Source: CAZELM01 sp964512995
GTDB taxonomy: Bacteria; CSSED10-310
DNA length: 64,000 bases
NCBI GenBank assembly: GCA_964512995.1
Contig: CAZELM010000002.1
Span: 112,314 to 176,313, forward strand
Direction of reading: 5' to 3'
Part shown: positions 28,380 to 37,709 of the stretch, one piece after another
Numbering within the stretch: the stretch's first letter is position 1
Layout: each line of letters begins with the position of its first letter
The notes under the pieces: generated by a model
What the model saw: the letters and a program-made list of their open reading frames with translations, nothing else
Told to the model about the DNA's origin: nothing
Database searches by the model: none
Program-made: the position numbers and the translations under genes

Positions 28380-30872
28380 ATGAGCGATTCGAGATCAGAG
28401 GACAACAAAGACAAATCAAAACCAAATGCCTCTGAAATGACAGACGAAAACGCAACACAAACGAAGCAACCCATACCGGATGAACTTCCAATACTCCCGC
28501 TCAGAGGAACGGTCATTTACCCTACCATGGTCATTCCTCTGCTTGTCGCTCGCGAGAAGTCCATCCAGATGATCAATGAAGTGCTCGAGAGCGATCGATT
28601 GATTGGATTGGTCGCTCAAAAAAATCCGGAAGATGAAGAGCCGAATGTCGAAGATATTTATCGTGTCGGCGTGGCTGCACAGATCATCAAGATGATCAAG
28701 ATGCCGGATGATTCCATCCGGATCATGATTGAAGCCATCTGCCGCGTCAAGGTGACACGGTTCACCGCAACCGAACCTTATTTCAAAGCGGCAGTCGAAA
28801 CAGTGAAGGAGATCACCCGCATTGGAATCCGCACGGATGCGCTCACTCGGAACGTCAAAGCCATATTCAAATCAATCATCAATAACTCCCCGTCTCTGCC
28901 GAGAGAACTCAATCTGATTATTCAAAACATCAGTGAGCCGGGGAAGCTGGCCGATATTATCGCTCCGAGTTTAAGTCTCAGTCTTCAGGAGCGTCAGGAA
29001 ATTCTCGAAATTTTCAATGTGAACAAACGGCTGGAGCGTCTGCATTTTCTGTTGAATCGGGAAAAAGAAATACAGGAGCTTGGAAATAAAATCCAGTCAG
29101 AGATCAAGGATGAGATGGATAAGTCCCAGAAGGAGTATTTCCTTCGGCAACAGATGAAAGCCTTGCAGAAAGAACTGGGAGAAGGCGATGAACGGACCGT
29201 GGAGATTGAGGAACTGGCTGCGCGGATCGAAAAAGCCAACCTGCCGGAGGAAGCCAAAAAAGCATCATTGAAGGAGTTGGACCGATTGAAACGAATGCCA
29301 CCGGCCGCAGCCGAATATACGGTTTCCCGCACCTATCTGGACTGGATTCTGGAACTGCCATGGTCGGAGTCAACAACAGATAATCTTCAGACCAAAAATG
29401 TGCAAAAAATCCTGGACGAAGACCATTTTGGGCTCGAAAAAATCAAAAAACGTATCGTGGAATATATTGCAGTCCGGCATTTGAAAAAAGACCTGAAAGG
29501 TCCCATCTTATGCTTCGTCGGCCCTCCCGGAACAGGCAAAACATCCCTGGGCCGATCCATCGCTCGAGCCATGGATCGGAAATTTCATCGAATTTCAGTT
29601 GGTGGCGTGCGAGATGAAGCTGAAATCCGTGGGCATCGTCGAACATACATCGGCGCTCTCCCGGGCCGCATCATCCAGGGCATCCGAAAAGCAGGCTCCA
29701 ATAATCCCATCTTCATGCTGGATGAGGTTGATAAAATTGGAATGGATTTCCGCGGCGATCCGGCTTCCGCTTTGCTGGAAGTTCTGGATCCGGAGCAGAA
29801 TTACTCTTTCTCCGACCACTACATCGATGTTCCTTTCGATCTTTCAAAAGTCATGTTCATCACGACCGCCAACATTCTGGAGACGATCCCACCGGCACTG
29901 CGGGACCGGATGGAAGTATTGTCATTATCGGGTTACACTATTGAAGAAAAAATCGAAATCGCCAAACAACACCTGATTCCCCGACAATTGAACGAACATG
30001 GGCTGACGAAGAAGCATCTACGATTTCAACTGACCGCATTGCGTCAGATCATTCAGCAATATACACTTGAAGCCGGTGTCCGGAATCTGGAACGAGAGAT
30101 TTCCGCCATCTGCAGAGCCATTGCCCGGGAGGTTGTGGAAGGCAGGACCACCCCGGCATTGATCACGCCACGTAACCTCCATGACTATCTGGGACCCATC
30201 AAATTCTTTTCTGATCTTGAAAGCCGTACACGTGAACCCGGTGTCGCCATCGGTCTGGCATACACGCCACAGGGAGGCGATACATTATTTATAGAGGTCT
30301 CCAAAATGCCCGGGAAAAAGACTCTGCTCCTGACAGGGAAACTGGGAGAGGTGATGAAGGAATCCGCTCAGGCTGCTCTCTCCTATATCCGATCATCGGC
30401 CGCTAAATATCAAATTGATCCGAATTTTTTCGAAAACGCCGACATCCACATTCACGTCCCTGAAGGAGCAGTTCCCAAAGATGGACCGTCTGCTGGAATC
30501 ACCATCATCTGCGCTCTGGTGTCTTTACTCACACGGAAAAAGCTGATTGACCGCATCGCCATGACTGGCGAAATCACTCTCAGAGGAAATGTTCTTCCCG
30601 TTGGTGGGATCAAAGAAAAAACACTGGCAGCGTATCGATCCGGTATCCGGACAGTCCTGCTCCCCAAACGAAATGAAAAAGATCTCATCGATGTTCCAAC
30701 CTACGTCCGGGAAAAACTGTCATTCAAATTCATATCGACTGTTGACGAAGCCCTGGATTATGCTTTGGAGAAACACACGTACAATGGCGAACCCACACAC
30801 CATATGATTCCAGACGCAGCACCTGCAGAGGAAACGGAAGATGATCAGGATCTGGAGATCGATACCAATTAA
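28380..30872 (+). CDS. lon: ATP-dependent protease Lon
   Basis: 830 residues from ATG 28380, with AAGGAG 6 bp upstream; a TTG six codons earlier is inside the SD. Lon degrades misfolded and regulatory proteins as a cytoplasmic hexamer. Order: an acidic, disordered ~35-residue head; LonN substrate domain (~38-235, LPILPLRGTVIYPTMV); coiled region; AAA+ domain with Walker A GPPGTGKTS (~380), Walker B FMLDEVDK; and the protease domain with Ser in PKDGPSAGIT (~703) and Lys in GGIKEKTLAA (~743). The tail is acidic. It converges with the PfkB kinase gene; the two stop codons overlap by 4 bp. Confidence 0.97.
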   Translation: MSDSRSEDNKDKSKPNASEMTDENATQTKQPIPDELPILPLRGTVIYPTMVIPLLVAREKSIQMINEVLESDRLIGLVAQKNPEDEEPNVEDIYRVGVAAQIIKMIKMPDDSIRIMIEAICRVKVTRFTATEPYFKAAVETVKEITRIGIRTDALTRNVKAIFKSIINNSPSLPRELNLIIQNISEPGKLADIIAPSLSLSLQERQEILEIFNVNKRLERLHFLLNREKEIQELGNKIQSEIKDEMDKSQKEYFLRQQMKALQKELGEGDERTVEIEELAARIEKANLPEEAKKASLKELDRLKRMPPAAAEYTVSRTYLDWILELPWSESTTDNLQTKNVQKILDEDHFGLEKIKKRIVEYIAVRHLKKDLKGPILCFVGPPGTGKTSLGRSIARAMDRKFHRISVGGVRDEAEIRGHRRTYIGALPGRIIQGIRKAGSNNPIFMLDEVDKIGMDFRGDPASALLEVLDPEQNYSFSDHYIDVPFDLSKVMFITTANILETIPPALRDRMEVLSLSGYTIEEKIEIAKQHLIPRQLNEHGLTKKHLRFQLTALRQIIQQYTLEAGVRNLEREISAICRAIAREVVEGRTTPALITPRNLHDYLGPIKFFSDLESRTREPGVAIGLAYTPQGGDTLFIEVSKMPGKKTLLLTGKLGEVMKESAQAALSYIRSSAAKYQIDPNFFENADIHIHVPEGAVPKDGPSAGITIICALVSLLTRKKLIDRIAMTGEITLRGNVLPVGGIKEKTLAAYRSGIRTVLLPKRNEKDLIDVPTYVREKLSFKFISTVDEALDYALEKHTYNGEPTHHMIPDAAPAEETEDDQDLEIDTN

Positions 30873-31768
30873 ACGCTCACCAGTTTTCTGAAAACCTGAT
30901 ATCTCTCTTCAATCATCGCGGGAGTCAGGGCGGTCAAAGCCCATGGGCCAAAGCTCGTAATGTTGAACGAGGCCATGACGGATCCATAGACCATCGCCTT
31001 TTTCAGCGAAGTGGGTGTCAGTGTGTTTTCTCGTGCGAGCGCTCCCATGAAACCTCCTGCAAACGAATCACCCGCGCCCGTTGGATCGACCACTTTCTCC
31101 TCGGGATACCCCGGAACATAAAACCATTCATTATCATGGAACAGAACCGCACCGTATTCCCCTCTTTTAATGACAAGAGATTTCGGACCGAGTGTCTGGA
31201 CGATTCCAGCCGCACGAGGGATATTGGATTTTCCGGTAAGCAGCCGCAACTCCCCTTCGTTTATGATCAACAGATCGATCTTTTTCAATGTTTCGAGAAG
31301 CGCATCATGAGAGCCTTGAATCCAGAAGTTCATGGTATCCAGAGCGATCAGTTGAGAGTTATTTACCTGGGACAACACCTGGGTTTGTAAAGAAGGGTCG
31401 ATGTTACCCAGAAAAATCCATTCTGTTGTCCGGTATTCGTCAGGAATAACCGGTTTGAAGCCCTCAAATACATTCAGATGGGTATGTAACGTTTCCGCTT
31501 CATTCATTGATCCATGATATCGACCGGACCACCGAAACGTCTCCCCTTCCTTGACCTGTAATCCTTGCAAGTCGATTCCACGGGATTCAAATACCCGGCA
31601 ATACTCCTCAGGGAAGTCCTGTCCCACAACCGCCACAAGCCGTACCGGTGCAAAATGGGATGCGGCCAGTGAAAAATAAGTTGCCGACCCTCCCAACATT
31701 TCATCTTTTTGATCCCAAGGGGTTTTTACACTATCCAATGCAATGGAACCCACGATTAGAACTGACAT
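30869..31768 (-). CDS. PfkB/ribokinase-family sugar or nucleoside kinase
   Basis: 299 residues. The PfkB fold is shown by the N-terminal IVGSIALDSVKTP, the GGSATYFSLAAS substrate strip, NEGELRLLTG (the N-x-x-E metal/phosphate motif) and the C-terminal signature DPTGAGDSFAGGFMG, whose Asp is the catalytic base. The first motif lacks the double Gly common in ribokinase; the pattern resembles the poorly defined PfkB proteins of deep bacterial lineages. The substrate cannot be read. It is last in the long run that starts with the GH57 gene, 33 bp after the sigma-factor gene. Confidence 0.9.
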   Translation of the reverse strand: MSVLIVGSIALDSVKTPWDQKDEMLGGSATYFSLAASHFAPVRLVAVVGQDFPEEYCRVFESRGIDLQGLQVKEGETFRWSGRYHGSMNEAETLHTHLNVFEGFKPVIPDEYRTTEWIFLGNIDPSLQTQVLSQVNNSQLIALDTMNFWIQGSHDALLETLKKIDLLIINEGELRLLTGKSNIPRAAGIVQTLGPKSLVIKRGEYGAVLFHDNEWFYVPGYPEEKVVDPTGAGDSFAGGFMGALARENTLTPTSLKKAMVYGSVMASFNITSFGPWALTALTPAMIEERYQVFRKLVSV

Positions 31769-31801
31769 CGCACACTCACTCCTTTCCGGATCTGGTCTGT
31801 T

Positions 31802-32641
31802 TTATCTCAAATAGTCCTGTAAATTCTGTTGAACCGCTTTTCGTCGCAATTTAGCAATCGCTTTCTGTTCAATCTGACGAATCCGTTCCCGTGTCAGGTT
31901 AAATTTATCCCCGATTTCCTGCAAACTCAATGAATCCCCATCAAAGCCAAAGTGAAGTTTCAGTATCTCCTTTTCCCGGTCATCCAAACACGTTAATAAC
32001 AGTTCCACATCATCGACAAACTCATCTTCTATCACTTGATGCTCGGCAAGTTTCGTGTTCTCATCCGGTATATCGATGACGGTGTTCCCACTCTCGTTTT
32101 CATCCGAAGGAATTTCAAGGGGAACGAGTGTTCGGGAAACAGAATAAAGGGTTTCAATCTCTTCTGGGGAGATTTGCAAATCCTGAGCGATTTCCGTGAG
32201 TGTTGGGGAACGGCCGAGTTTTTGAGTCAGGGACAGTGTTATTTTATTGATCGCATGCAGCATATTTTCTTGTTTGGGGGGAAGCCTGACCATCCGCGTT
32301 TTATTGGATATGGCATATAGGATAGCTTGCCGGATCCACCAAACCGCATAGGTAATGAATTTGACGCCTCGGTCATGTTTGAACCGCTTGGCCGCTTCAA
32401 TCAGTCCGATTGTCCCTTCATTGACGAGTTCCAGCAATGGCAAACCTGATTTCACATATTTTTTTGCAACGAGAATCACAAATTTGAGATTCGCTTTCAC
32501 AAGCTCCAGAATCGCCGCCTCATCGCCATTCTGAATCCGTTTCGCGATCTGTTTTTCCTGTTCTCTGTCAAATGTTGGATATTTATTGATTTCTTCAAGA
32601 TGCTTATTACGATGGAGTTCCGAATTGGACATATGGATCAA
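31802..32641 (-). CDS. Compact primary-type RNA polymerase sigma-70 factor
   Basis: 279 residues. Region 1.2 (YPTFDREQEKQIAKRIQNGD), region 2 with the -10 recognition helix (FKHDRGVKFITYAVWWIRQAI), region 3, and region 4 with a helix-turn-helix (LTRERIRQIEQKAIAKLR) are all present. Region 1.1 and the long non-conserved insert are absent, as in the short RpoD of Bacteroidetes and in RpoS-like factors. Whether it is the housekeeping factor or an alternative one cannot be decided here. A TTG start at 32641 overlaps the hspR stop (TTGA) and has GGGAG 5 bp upstream; ATG 32632 is the alternative. Its coupling to hspR suggests stress control. Confidence 0.92.
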   Translation of the reverse strand: MIHMSNSELHRNKHLEEINKYPTFDREQEKQIAKRIQNGDEAAILELVKANLKFVILVAKKYVKSGLPLLELVNEGTIGLIEAAKRFKHDRGVKFITYAVWWIRQAILYAISNKTRMVRLPPKQENMLHAINKITLSLTQKLGRSPTLTEIAQDLQISPEEIETLYSVSRTLVPLEIPSDENESGNTVIDIPDENTKLAEHQVIEDEFVDDVELLLTCLDDREKEILKLHFGFDGDSLSLQEIGDKFNLTRERIRQIEQKAIAKLRRKAVQQNLQDYLR

Positions 32642-33060
32642 TCGTGCTCCCTGGAAGAATCCTCAGGCGTTCCGGTTTTTCTTAAATGAACGATTGTCTG
32701 TTTGGGAGCCCGGACGAGAAGAGTATCAAATCGTTTGGAAAGATCCCGGTCCTCTTTTGTGAGTTCCTCCCGGAGGAAATCGATCAATGATTGAAATTCT
32801 GTTTGCATCAGGTCGATCTGACTCCGAAGTTTCAGAATGATTTCGACGCCCGCAAGATTGACTCCCATATCTCGGGTGAGGGCAAGAATTTTCTTCATCT
32901 GACTGATGTCAGACTCCGAAAACAGCCGTGTGTTTCCTTGACTTCGGGAAGGTGTCAGGAGACCTAGTTTTTCATAAGTACGAATGGTCTGAGGATGAAT
33001 GCCCAGCATTTTGGAAATGATCGAGATCATGTATTTGGGTTCATTTATATCGTGATTCAT
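32638..33060 (-). CDS. hspR: HspR-type MerR-family heat-shock repressor
   Basis: 140 residues. The MerR winged helix-turn-helix occupies residues ~10-80 with IHPQTIRTYEKLGLLTPSR and the HspR hallmark QGNTRLFSESDI, followed by a helical segment. In actinobacteria HspR with DnaK represses dnaK, clpB and lon by binding HAIR inverted repeats. No dnaK/clpB gene is adjacent here and no HAIR motif was seen before lon. ATG follows AAGGA. The gene overlaps the sigma-factor gene, so repressor and sigma factor should be made together. Confidence 0.9.
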   Translation of the reverse strand: MNHDINEPKYMISIISKMLGIHPQTIRTYEKLGLLTPSRSQGNTRLFSESDISQMKKILALTRDMGVNLAGVEIILKLRSQIDLMQTEFQSLIDFLREELTKEDRDLSKRFDTLLVRAPKQTIVHLRKTGTPEDSSREHD

Positions 33061-33074
33061 CGCATGTCCTTTTA

Positions 33075-33494
33075 TTATTCTCCCATAATCTGACAGATGA
33101 TGCGTCGGGAGCGGGGTCGATTATCAAAATCAACTAAAACAATCTGCTGCCAGGTTCCCAAAAGCAGGCGTCTGTTCTTGAATGGTATCGTGAGAGAAGG
33201 TCCCAACAGAGCGGCTCGGACATGAGCATGCCCATTGTTATCATGCCATTTCAAATGATGATGATACGAATCGTGTTCGGGCACCAATCGTTCGAATACC
33301 TCAGACAAATCCTGAACTACTCCATCTTCATATTCAATCGTTGTCAATGCAGCGGTTGACCCCGGGACAAAGAGTGTGACAATCCCTTCTTCACGATCTG
33401 ATGAATCGAGGCGTTTAACGACATGATCGGTGATATCCTGGATATGCGTATTTCCTCTAGTAGCGATATCCATCATAAGTGTTTGGACTGTCAT
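33075..33494 (-). CDS. YjbQ/UPF0047 family protein
   Basis: 139 residues, the standard length. Signatures are GIVTLFVPGSTAALTTIEYEDG in the first half and the histidine set in HHHLKWHDNNGHAHVRAALLGPS, ending in GTWQQIVLVDFDNRPRSRRI. YjbQ proteins have weak thiamine-phosphate synthase activity in E. coli, but the physiological role is not settled. An SD (AAGGCGGA) precedes the ATG. It is 15 bp after the SPFH gene and 14 bp before hspR, inside the long minus-strand run. Confidence 0.92.
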   Translation of the reverse strand: MTVQTLMMDIATRGNTHIQDITDHVVKRLDSSDREEGIVTLFVPGSTAALTTIEYEDGVVQDLSEVFERLVPEHDSYHHHLKWHDNNGHAHVRAALLGPSLTIPFKNRRLLLGTWQQIVLVDFDNRPRSRRIICQIMGE

Positions 33495-33509
33495 GAATTC
33501 CGCCTTTTT

Positions 33510-34520
33510 CTAATTTCCGGGAGTGGTTTGTTTCGGGAACATCTCACCAAAAATACCCGATAGATCCATAAATTGATTGCTTTGATCACCGACTGGAATA
33601 CCCCATATCTTCAGGCTTTCGCTGAGTCGTTTCGCAAACTCCAGTTTCACAAGCAGATCGCCTCCGCCGATAGCTGTTGCCAATGCCCCTTGTACTTTGG
33701 CATTGGCTTGCCCAAGTGCTTCAACCCCTTCTGCTTCTTTGAGTTTTGCATAGAGTGCTGCATCTGATTCCATTTTGATCTTCTCCGCTTCACCTTCAGC
33801 CATCTGGATCATCGCCATTTTCTCACCCATGGCTTCTGCTTCCCGTTTTTTTGCCCATTCCACTGCTGCCAGATGTTGTTCGGACGCGATCCGTTTTTGT
33901 TCGATCGCAGCCTGGTACTCATCCGTGAACTCATACCTCCGGAATAAGACATCAATAATTTCAAGTCCCATTTCTCTGGTGCCATGTTGGCCTTCATAGC
34001 CATCATTAACGAGTTGCCGGATTTCTTGAGAAACCTTCTGACGTGTCTGGCCGTCATAGATTTCTTCTGCGGAGTATTCACCGAGCTTGTTATTGACCAA
34101 CGATCGGATCGTTGGCCGAATTACATTATCGATATAATCATGGCCATATTCCCGGTGAATCTTTGGAAGCTTTTCAAAGATCAGCCGATACCGGATGGAT
34201 ACATCGATCCAGGCCGTTTGCCCATCTTTTGTTTTGAAAGAAATATCATCTCTTCCGTGCTCCGATTCCTTAAACATATGGTATCGAAGTTCATTGACTT
34301 CATATTTGTCAACCTCAGAGAAATTCGGGATATGCACATAAAGACCGGGTTCCAATGGTTTGGATTTGATTCCTCTTTTAAACCATTCTGACTCTCCAAA
34401 ACCTCTGGAAAATCCGATCATGGACGTTCGAACACCGCCTTCTTGAGGTCCCACTTTTGCACATCCGATGATCATGATCATCATTATCCCGAGAATGATC
34501 GACTTCATCTGAATTTTCAT
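33510..34520 (-). CDS. SPFH/prohibitin-domain lipoprotein
   Basis: 336 residues from ATG 34520, which has GGAG 8 bp upstream; a 12-codon extension is poorer. The N-terminal hydrophobic stretch ends in MIMIIGCAK, a lipobox with Cys near 21. The SPFH/Band 7 domain (~40-215) includes LEPGLYVHIPNFSEVDKYEV, DVSIRYRLIFEKLPKIHREYG and VIRPTIRSLVNNKLGEY. A long charged coiled coil (~200-285, IEQKRIASEQHLAAVEWAKK) follows. SPFH proteins form membrane rings that control proteases or lipid domains. The lipid anchor in place of the usual membrane helix is notable. Neighbours: the DUF4388 gene upstream, yjbQ downstream. Confidence 0.88.
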   Translation of the reverse strand: MKIQMKSIILGIMMIMIIGCAKVGPQEGGVRTSMIGFSRGFGESEWFKRGIKSKPLEPGLYVHIPNFSEVDKYEVNELRYHMFKESEHGRDDISFKTKDGQTAWIDVSIRYRLIFEKLPKIHREYGHDYIDNVIRPTIRSLVNNKLGEYSAEEIYDGQTRQKVSQEIRQLVNDGYEGQHGTREMGLEIIDVLFRRYEFTDEYQAAIEQKRIASEQHLAAVEWAKKREAEAMGEKMAMIQMAEGEAEKIKMESDAALYAKLKEAEGVEALGQANAKVQGALATAIGGGDLLVKLEFAKRLSESLKIWGIPVGDQSNQFMDLSGIFGEMFPKQTTPGN

Positions 34521-34556
34521 CTTCCTGTCTCCATTTGGTAAGAATGCCCTCACCAA

Positions 34557-35780
34557 TCATATTCCGGTATCGGTTGGGATCGGAAAAACACATCCATCCG
34601 CAAAGTTATCTGGATAACCCTCTATTTTTATATCATCTGGTGTTGCCCACTGCAGATCTGGTCCCTTGCTGATCAGAATGAATCCTTCGGTTGTTGTCCC
34701 GTTTTTGGTTGGACTATAATAGAATCGATACCCCCAGGAATCAAATAAATCCCGTTCACGTAAATAACCACGATCCACCAATTCAATAACCGAGGCAGGA
34801 AACTTCATATTGAAAAGCTCATATGTTGCTAAAGCGAATTGGATGTTATGCATTTTATGCCGTGTGATCATTGAGGCTTCCTGTAAACTCATTCGTGGAG
34901 ATAGCTCCGGAAAAATCCTGGGTTGTGCCATTTTGACAATGATCAGCGATAACAGAACGATCAGGGGGATTGTCAGATAGTTCGATATCCTGGTCATATG
35001 TCGGACGAGGGTGGAACGGATCGGATTGCTCGCATTCCTGTGATCTTTAGGGATTTCAAAGCGGATCAGACCCAGTTCTTCCAGGTCGATCAATGATGAC
35101 AGGGTGGTCCACTCGAACTGATGGCATGTATCACAAATATCCCGCACATTTCGTGCGCCATCGATCCTTCGGTAAACCTCTTCCTGACTGGAGGACAATC
35201 TCTTCTTACTAGATTTCCCAGCAGGATCATGTGCGATAGTTTTTTCCGCGATTATAATGGGAACCGCAGCGATACTTGGAATGCGGTGTCTCAGCCAATC
35301 CAGGCTTCTAATAATGCTCTCCCCTTTTTCCAGGAATCCACTGATATCGATACGTGTGGAATCATGATCCAGCAAAATCGTTTGCTCTTGCCGAAAATGA
35401 TAGGATCCTTTGGTCCAGATGATACATTGGAACAGGTGAAGCAGCATTTGATCTTCAAGAGTATCACGAAGCTGATTGATGTTGATCAGTCCCTCCTCCC
35501 TTGCCAACACACCCAGCTTTTTCAGTTCTGATGACTGGCGGACGAGTAGTTTCTCCAATTGTTCATTCGTCACCAGATTCCGTTTGATGAATAGTTGTCC
35601 GAGCCGTATTCCGTCACGTGGGTAATGGGATTCAACCTGAGCGAGGTATCCTGCAATAAAGGTCATGACCAATGTATCAGATACAGATGAAACGGTCAGA
35701 TAGCCTGTGACCTTATTGCGTACCAGGCGAGACAGAATTTTATAAATCGGTCTCTCGGATAAACTGCCTTCCACTACCAC
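34557..35780 (-). CDS. DUF4388 (PatA N-like) protein with a pseudopilin-like C-terminus
   Basis: 407 residues. Residues ~1-125 match DUF4388, common in regulators of myxobacteria and planctomycetes: MVVEGSLSERPIYKILSRLV, a GxLxV strand, then GYLAQVESHYPRDGIRLGQL and the LVTNEQLEKLL helix. Residues ~195-245 look like a winged-helix (EEVYRRIDGARNVRDIC). A membrane helix (~278-300) precedes a GspG-like soluble part (~310-405) with the calcium-pilin pattern DSWGYRFYYSP and FILISKGPDLQWATPDDI. No prepilin cleavage site is present, so it is not a pilin. The start is GTG, directly after the TPR gene stop. Role unknown. Confidence 0.75.
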   Translation of the reverse strand: MVVEGSLSERPIYKILSRLVRNKVTGYLTVSSVSDTLVMTFIAGYLAQVESHYPRDGIRLGQLFIKRNLVTNEQLEKLLVRQSSELKKLGVLAREEGLININQLRDTLEDQMLLHLFQCIIWTKGSYHFRQEQTILLDHDSTRIDISGFLEKGESIIRSLDWLRHRIPSIAAVPIIIAEKTIAHDPAGKSSKKRLSSSQEEVYRRIDGARNVRDICDTCHQFEWTTLSSLIDLEELGLIRFEIPKDHRNASNPIRSTLVRHMTRISNYLTIPLIVLLSLIIVKMAQPRIFPELSPRMSLQEASMITRHKMHNIQFALATYELFNMKFPASVIELVDRGYLRERDLFDSWGYRFYYSPTKNGTTTEGFILISKGPDLQWATPDDIKIEGYPDNFADGCVFPIPTDTGI

Positions 35781-37670
35781 TTAAAACTCACTTCCCTTAT
35801 AGGCGAGAAAAAGCGACAATACATACAAAAATCCAAGCAATAGAAACAGAACAAATGGACCAAACAGCCATCCGATGGATGGAACATTCCATGGAAACGA
35901 AAATCGACTCCCTTCCGACAACAATATGCAGATCAAAAAAGACCAGAAAAAAACGATACTGCTCCCACGAAAATAACGGCCATGAAACAACTCGCTCGAT
36001 CCAGGAAATATAAACGACAAATAGAGCCCTTTGATCCAGGTTCGCCGGTTCCGGCGTTCGATCTCCCGCAGCATCTGCTCACGTTCTTTGATACTGATAT
36101 TGCCCTTCTTGATGAACAGGAGCCCACAGTATGGGCAGTATTTGTCAGGGGCTTCCACCTTTTGGCACTTTGGACAGGTCGGTTCTCCACACATGATGCA
36201 GAACTTACTCAGTTTACCATATCCTCGGAGACAGTGAATCAGAAGCAGAAACCCAACAATGGTTGACATCACGATTACTGCTCCCATCGTACTCAATCCT
36301 GGTCCCAGTCGAATCCAATATTTCTCATGAATACGCAACAAGGAGTCAGCAATCCGCTTCAAATCCTGATAAATCCAGCTATTGGGTATTGAACAATCGA
36401 TCATACTTGGCTGAAGCGTGGCATTATAATTATCCGTTTCCTGTGTTACCCGTTCCGGATCGATCTGGGTTGCTCTATCCAGCATATCGGTCGCTTTCTG
36501 GAATTGAAACTGCTGAAGATAGGCTTTGGATAGATTCAGATAGATGATTGCATTCTCCGGATTCGCCTGTGCTGCCATCAGGTATTCCCGAATCGCATCA
36601 TCCATTCGGTTCAAAAGATAATAGAGATTTCCAAGATTGACATGCCCGGAGTCATCCATCGGTTCCAAACGGGTATATTCGAGGTATTCTGCAACGGCAG
36701 CATCGTACAGACCGCCTCGTTTATACTGAAGACCGGAGATAAAATGTCGGCGTATGCTGAGCAATGAATCATTGTCGGAATTAGGGTATAATTTAAGCCG
36801 ATTCACTGCAGATTCACAATATCCGCCCTGTTTTAAATAGAGCAATGATTGAAAATAGGGATCGTGATAGGCTTTGAAAATCGTAATACGAATGAAGTTC
36901 AAAGGAATGACTAGGAAGGTCAATAAAAGAAATATCCAAAGAATCCGCAATTCTCCTTTATGAAGAAACAGATAAAAAAGGATGATCCACCAGAACATGG
37001 ACCATATCAAACCGAGACCGATCAGGATTGGAAGCGCAAGAACCAGAGCCGTGATCACCAATGGGACATACGGTGGCAGTCCATATGGAATCCGCTCTTT
37101 GAATTCATGAATCCATAACGAAGAATACTTCATGATAACCGTGATCAGAATCACAAGAAGACACGCGGGAAACACCAGAATGAAAACTGCCGATAAATCC
37201 CCGATCAATAAAAGCAAAGTCCAATGATCACTGAGTGCATGCAGATAGGTCTGAGCGAATTGTGGAATCGAGCGGACAAATGCAGGGATTCCCATCCGAA
37301 ACGATGCGATGAGCAAGCCACGTGCTGCCGGAATAAATCCCGGATCCATGTCCAATGCTGCTCGAAAAGACCAGACCGCGGATTCATATCGGCCAACCGC
37401 CAATAATTCCTGGCCTTTCACGGAGTATGCTGCAGATAGCAGAGGGGAACTATCCATCCCCTTCTCTTTAAGAAGCGTCAGGAGGGTATTCTTTGCAGTA
37501 ACACGTTGGCCGGTATTGGCCAAGGGATCATCCAATGTGGTGATCTGGTTTTGCCATGCTTCTGCAATCGGACTGGAAAAACGAGCCAACTCTTCATCTG
37601 AAGCAGATGATACAGCACTCCATAAAAAAAACAGGCTCACGAAAAAATATATACAGAAACGATGATTCAT
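35781..37670 (-). CDS. TPR and zinc-ribbon polytopic membrane protein
   Basis: 629 residues from ATG 37670; a GTG five codons earlier (37685) is the alternative. Signal peptide at 1-23 (ends AVSSAS). A tetratricopeptide-like pair at ~90-130 is followed by about four helices (~150-270). A TPR array (~290-425; SGHVNLGNLYYLLNRMDDAI, AIIYLNLSKAYLQQFQF) precedes another helix, a zinc ribbon (~500-535, CIMCGEPTCPKCQK and CPYCG, two C-x2-C pairs) and three C-terminal helices. I do not recognise the family. Zero spacing to the DUF4388 gene suggests a joint function, perhaps a secretion or assembly apparatus; this is inference. Confidence 0.7.
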   Translation of the reverse strand: MNHRFCIYFFVSLFFLWSAVSSASDEELARFSSPIAEAWQNQITTLDDPLANTGQRVTAKNTLLTLLKEKGMDSSPLLSAAYSVKGQELLAVGRYESAVWSFRAALDMDPGFIPAARGLLIASFRMGIPAFVRSIPQFAQTYLHALSDHWTLLLLIGDLSAVFILVFPACLLVILITVIMKYSSLWIHEFKERIPYGLPPYVPLVITALVLALPILIGLGLIWSMFWWIILFYLFLHKGELRILWIFLLLTFLVIPLNFIRITIFKAYHDPYFQSLLYLKQGGYCESAVNRLKLYPNSDNDSLLSIRRHFISGLQYKRGGLYDAAVAEYLEYTRLEPMDDSGHVNLGNLYYLLNRMDDAIREYLMAAQANPENAIIYLNLSKAYLQQFQFQKATDMLDRATQIDPERVTQETDNYNATLQPSMIDCSIPNSWIYQDLKRIADSLLRIHEKYWIRLGPGLSTMGAVIVMSTIVGFLLLIHCLRGYGKLSKFCIMCGEPTCPKCQKVEAPDKYCPYCGLLFIKKGNISIKEREQMLREIERRNRRTWIKGLYLSFIFPGSSELFHGRYFRGSSIVFFWSFLICILLSEGSRFSFPWNVPSIGWLFGPFVLFLLLGFLYVLSLFLAYKGSEF

Positions 37671-37709
37671 ATTGATTACATGCACTTAAACAGACAGTTA
37701 ACAAATTAA

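Noticed and set aside
28016..28380. HAIR or CIRCE operator before lon
   Set aside because: No inverted repeat matching CTTGAGT-N7-ACTCAAG or TTAGCACTC-N9-GAGTGCTAA.
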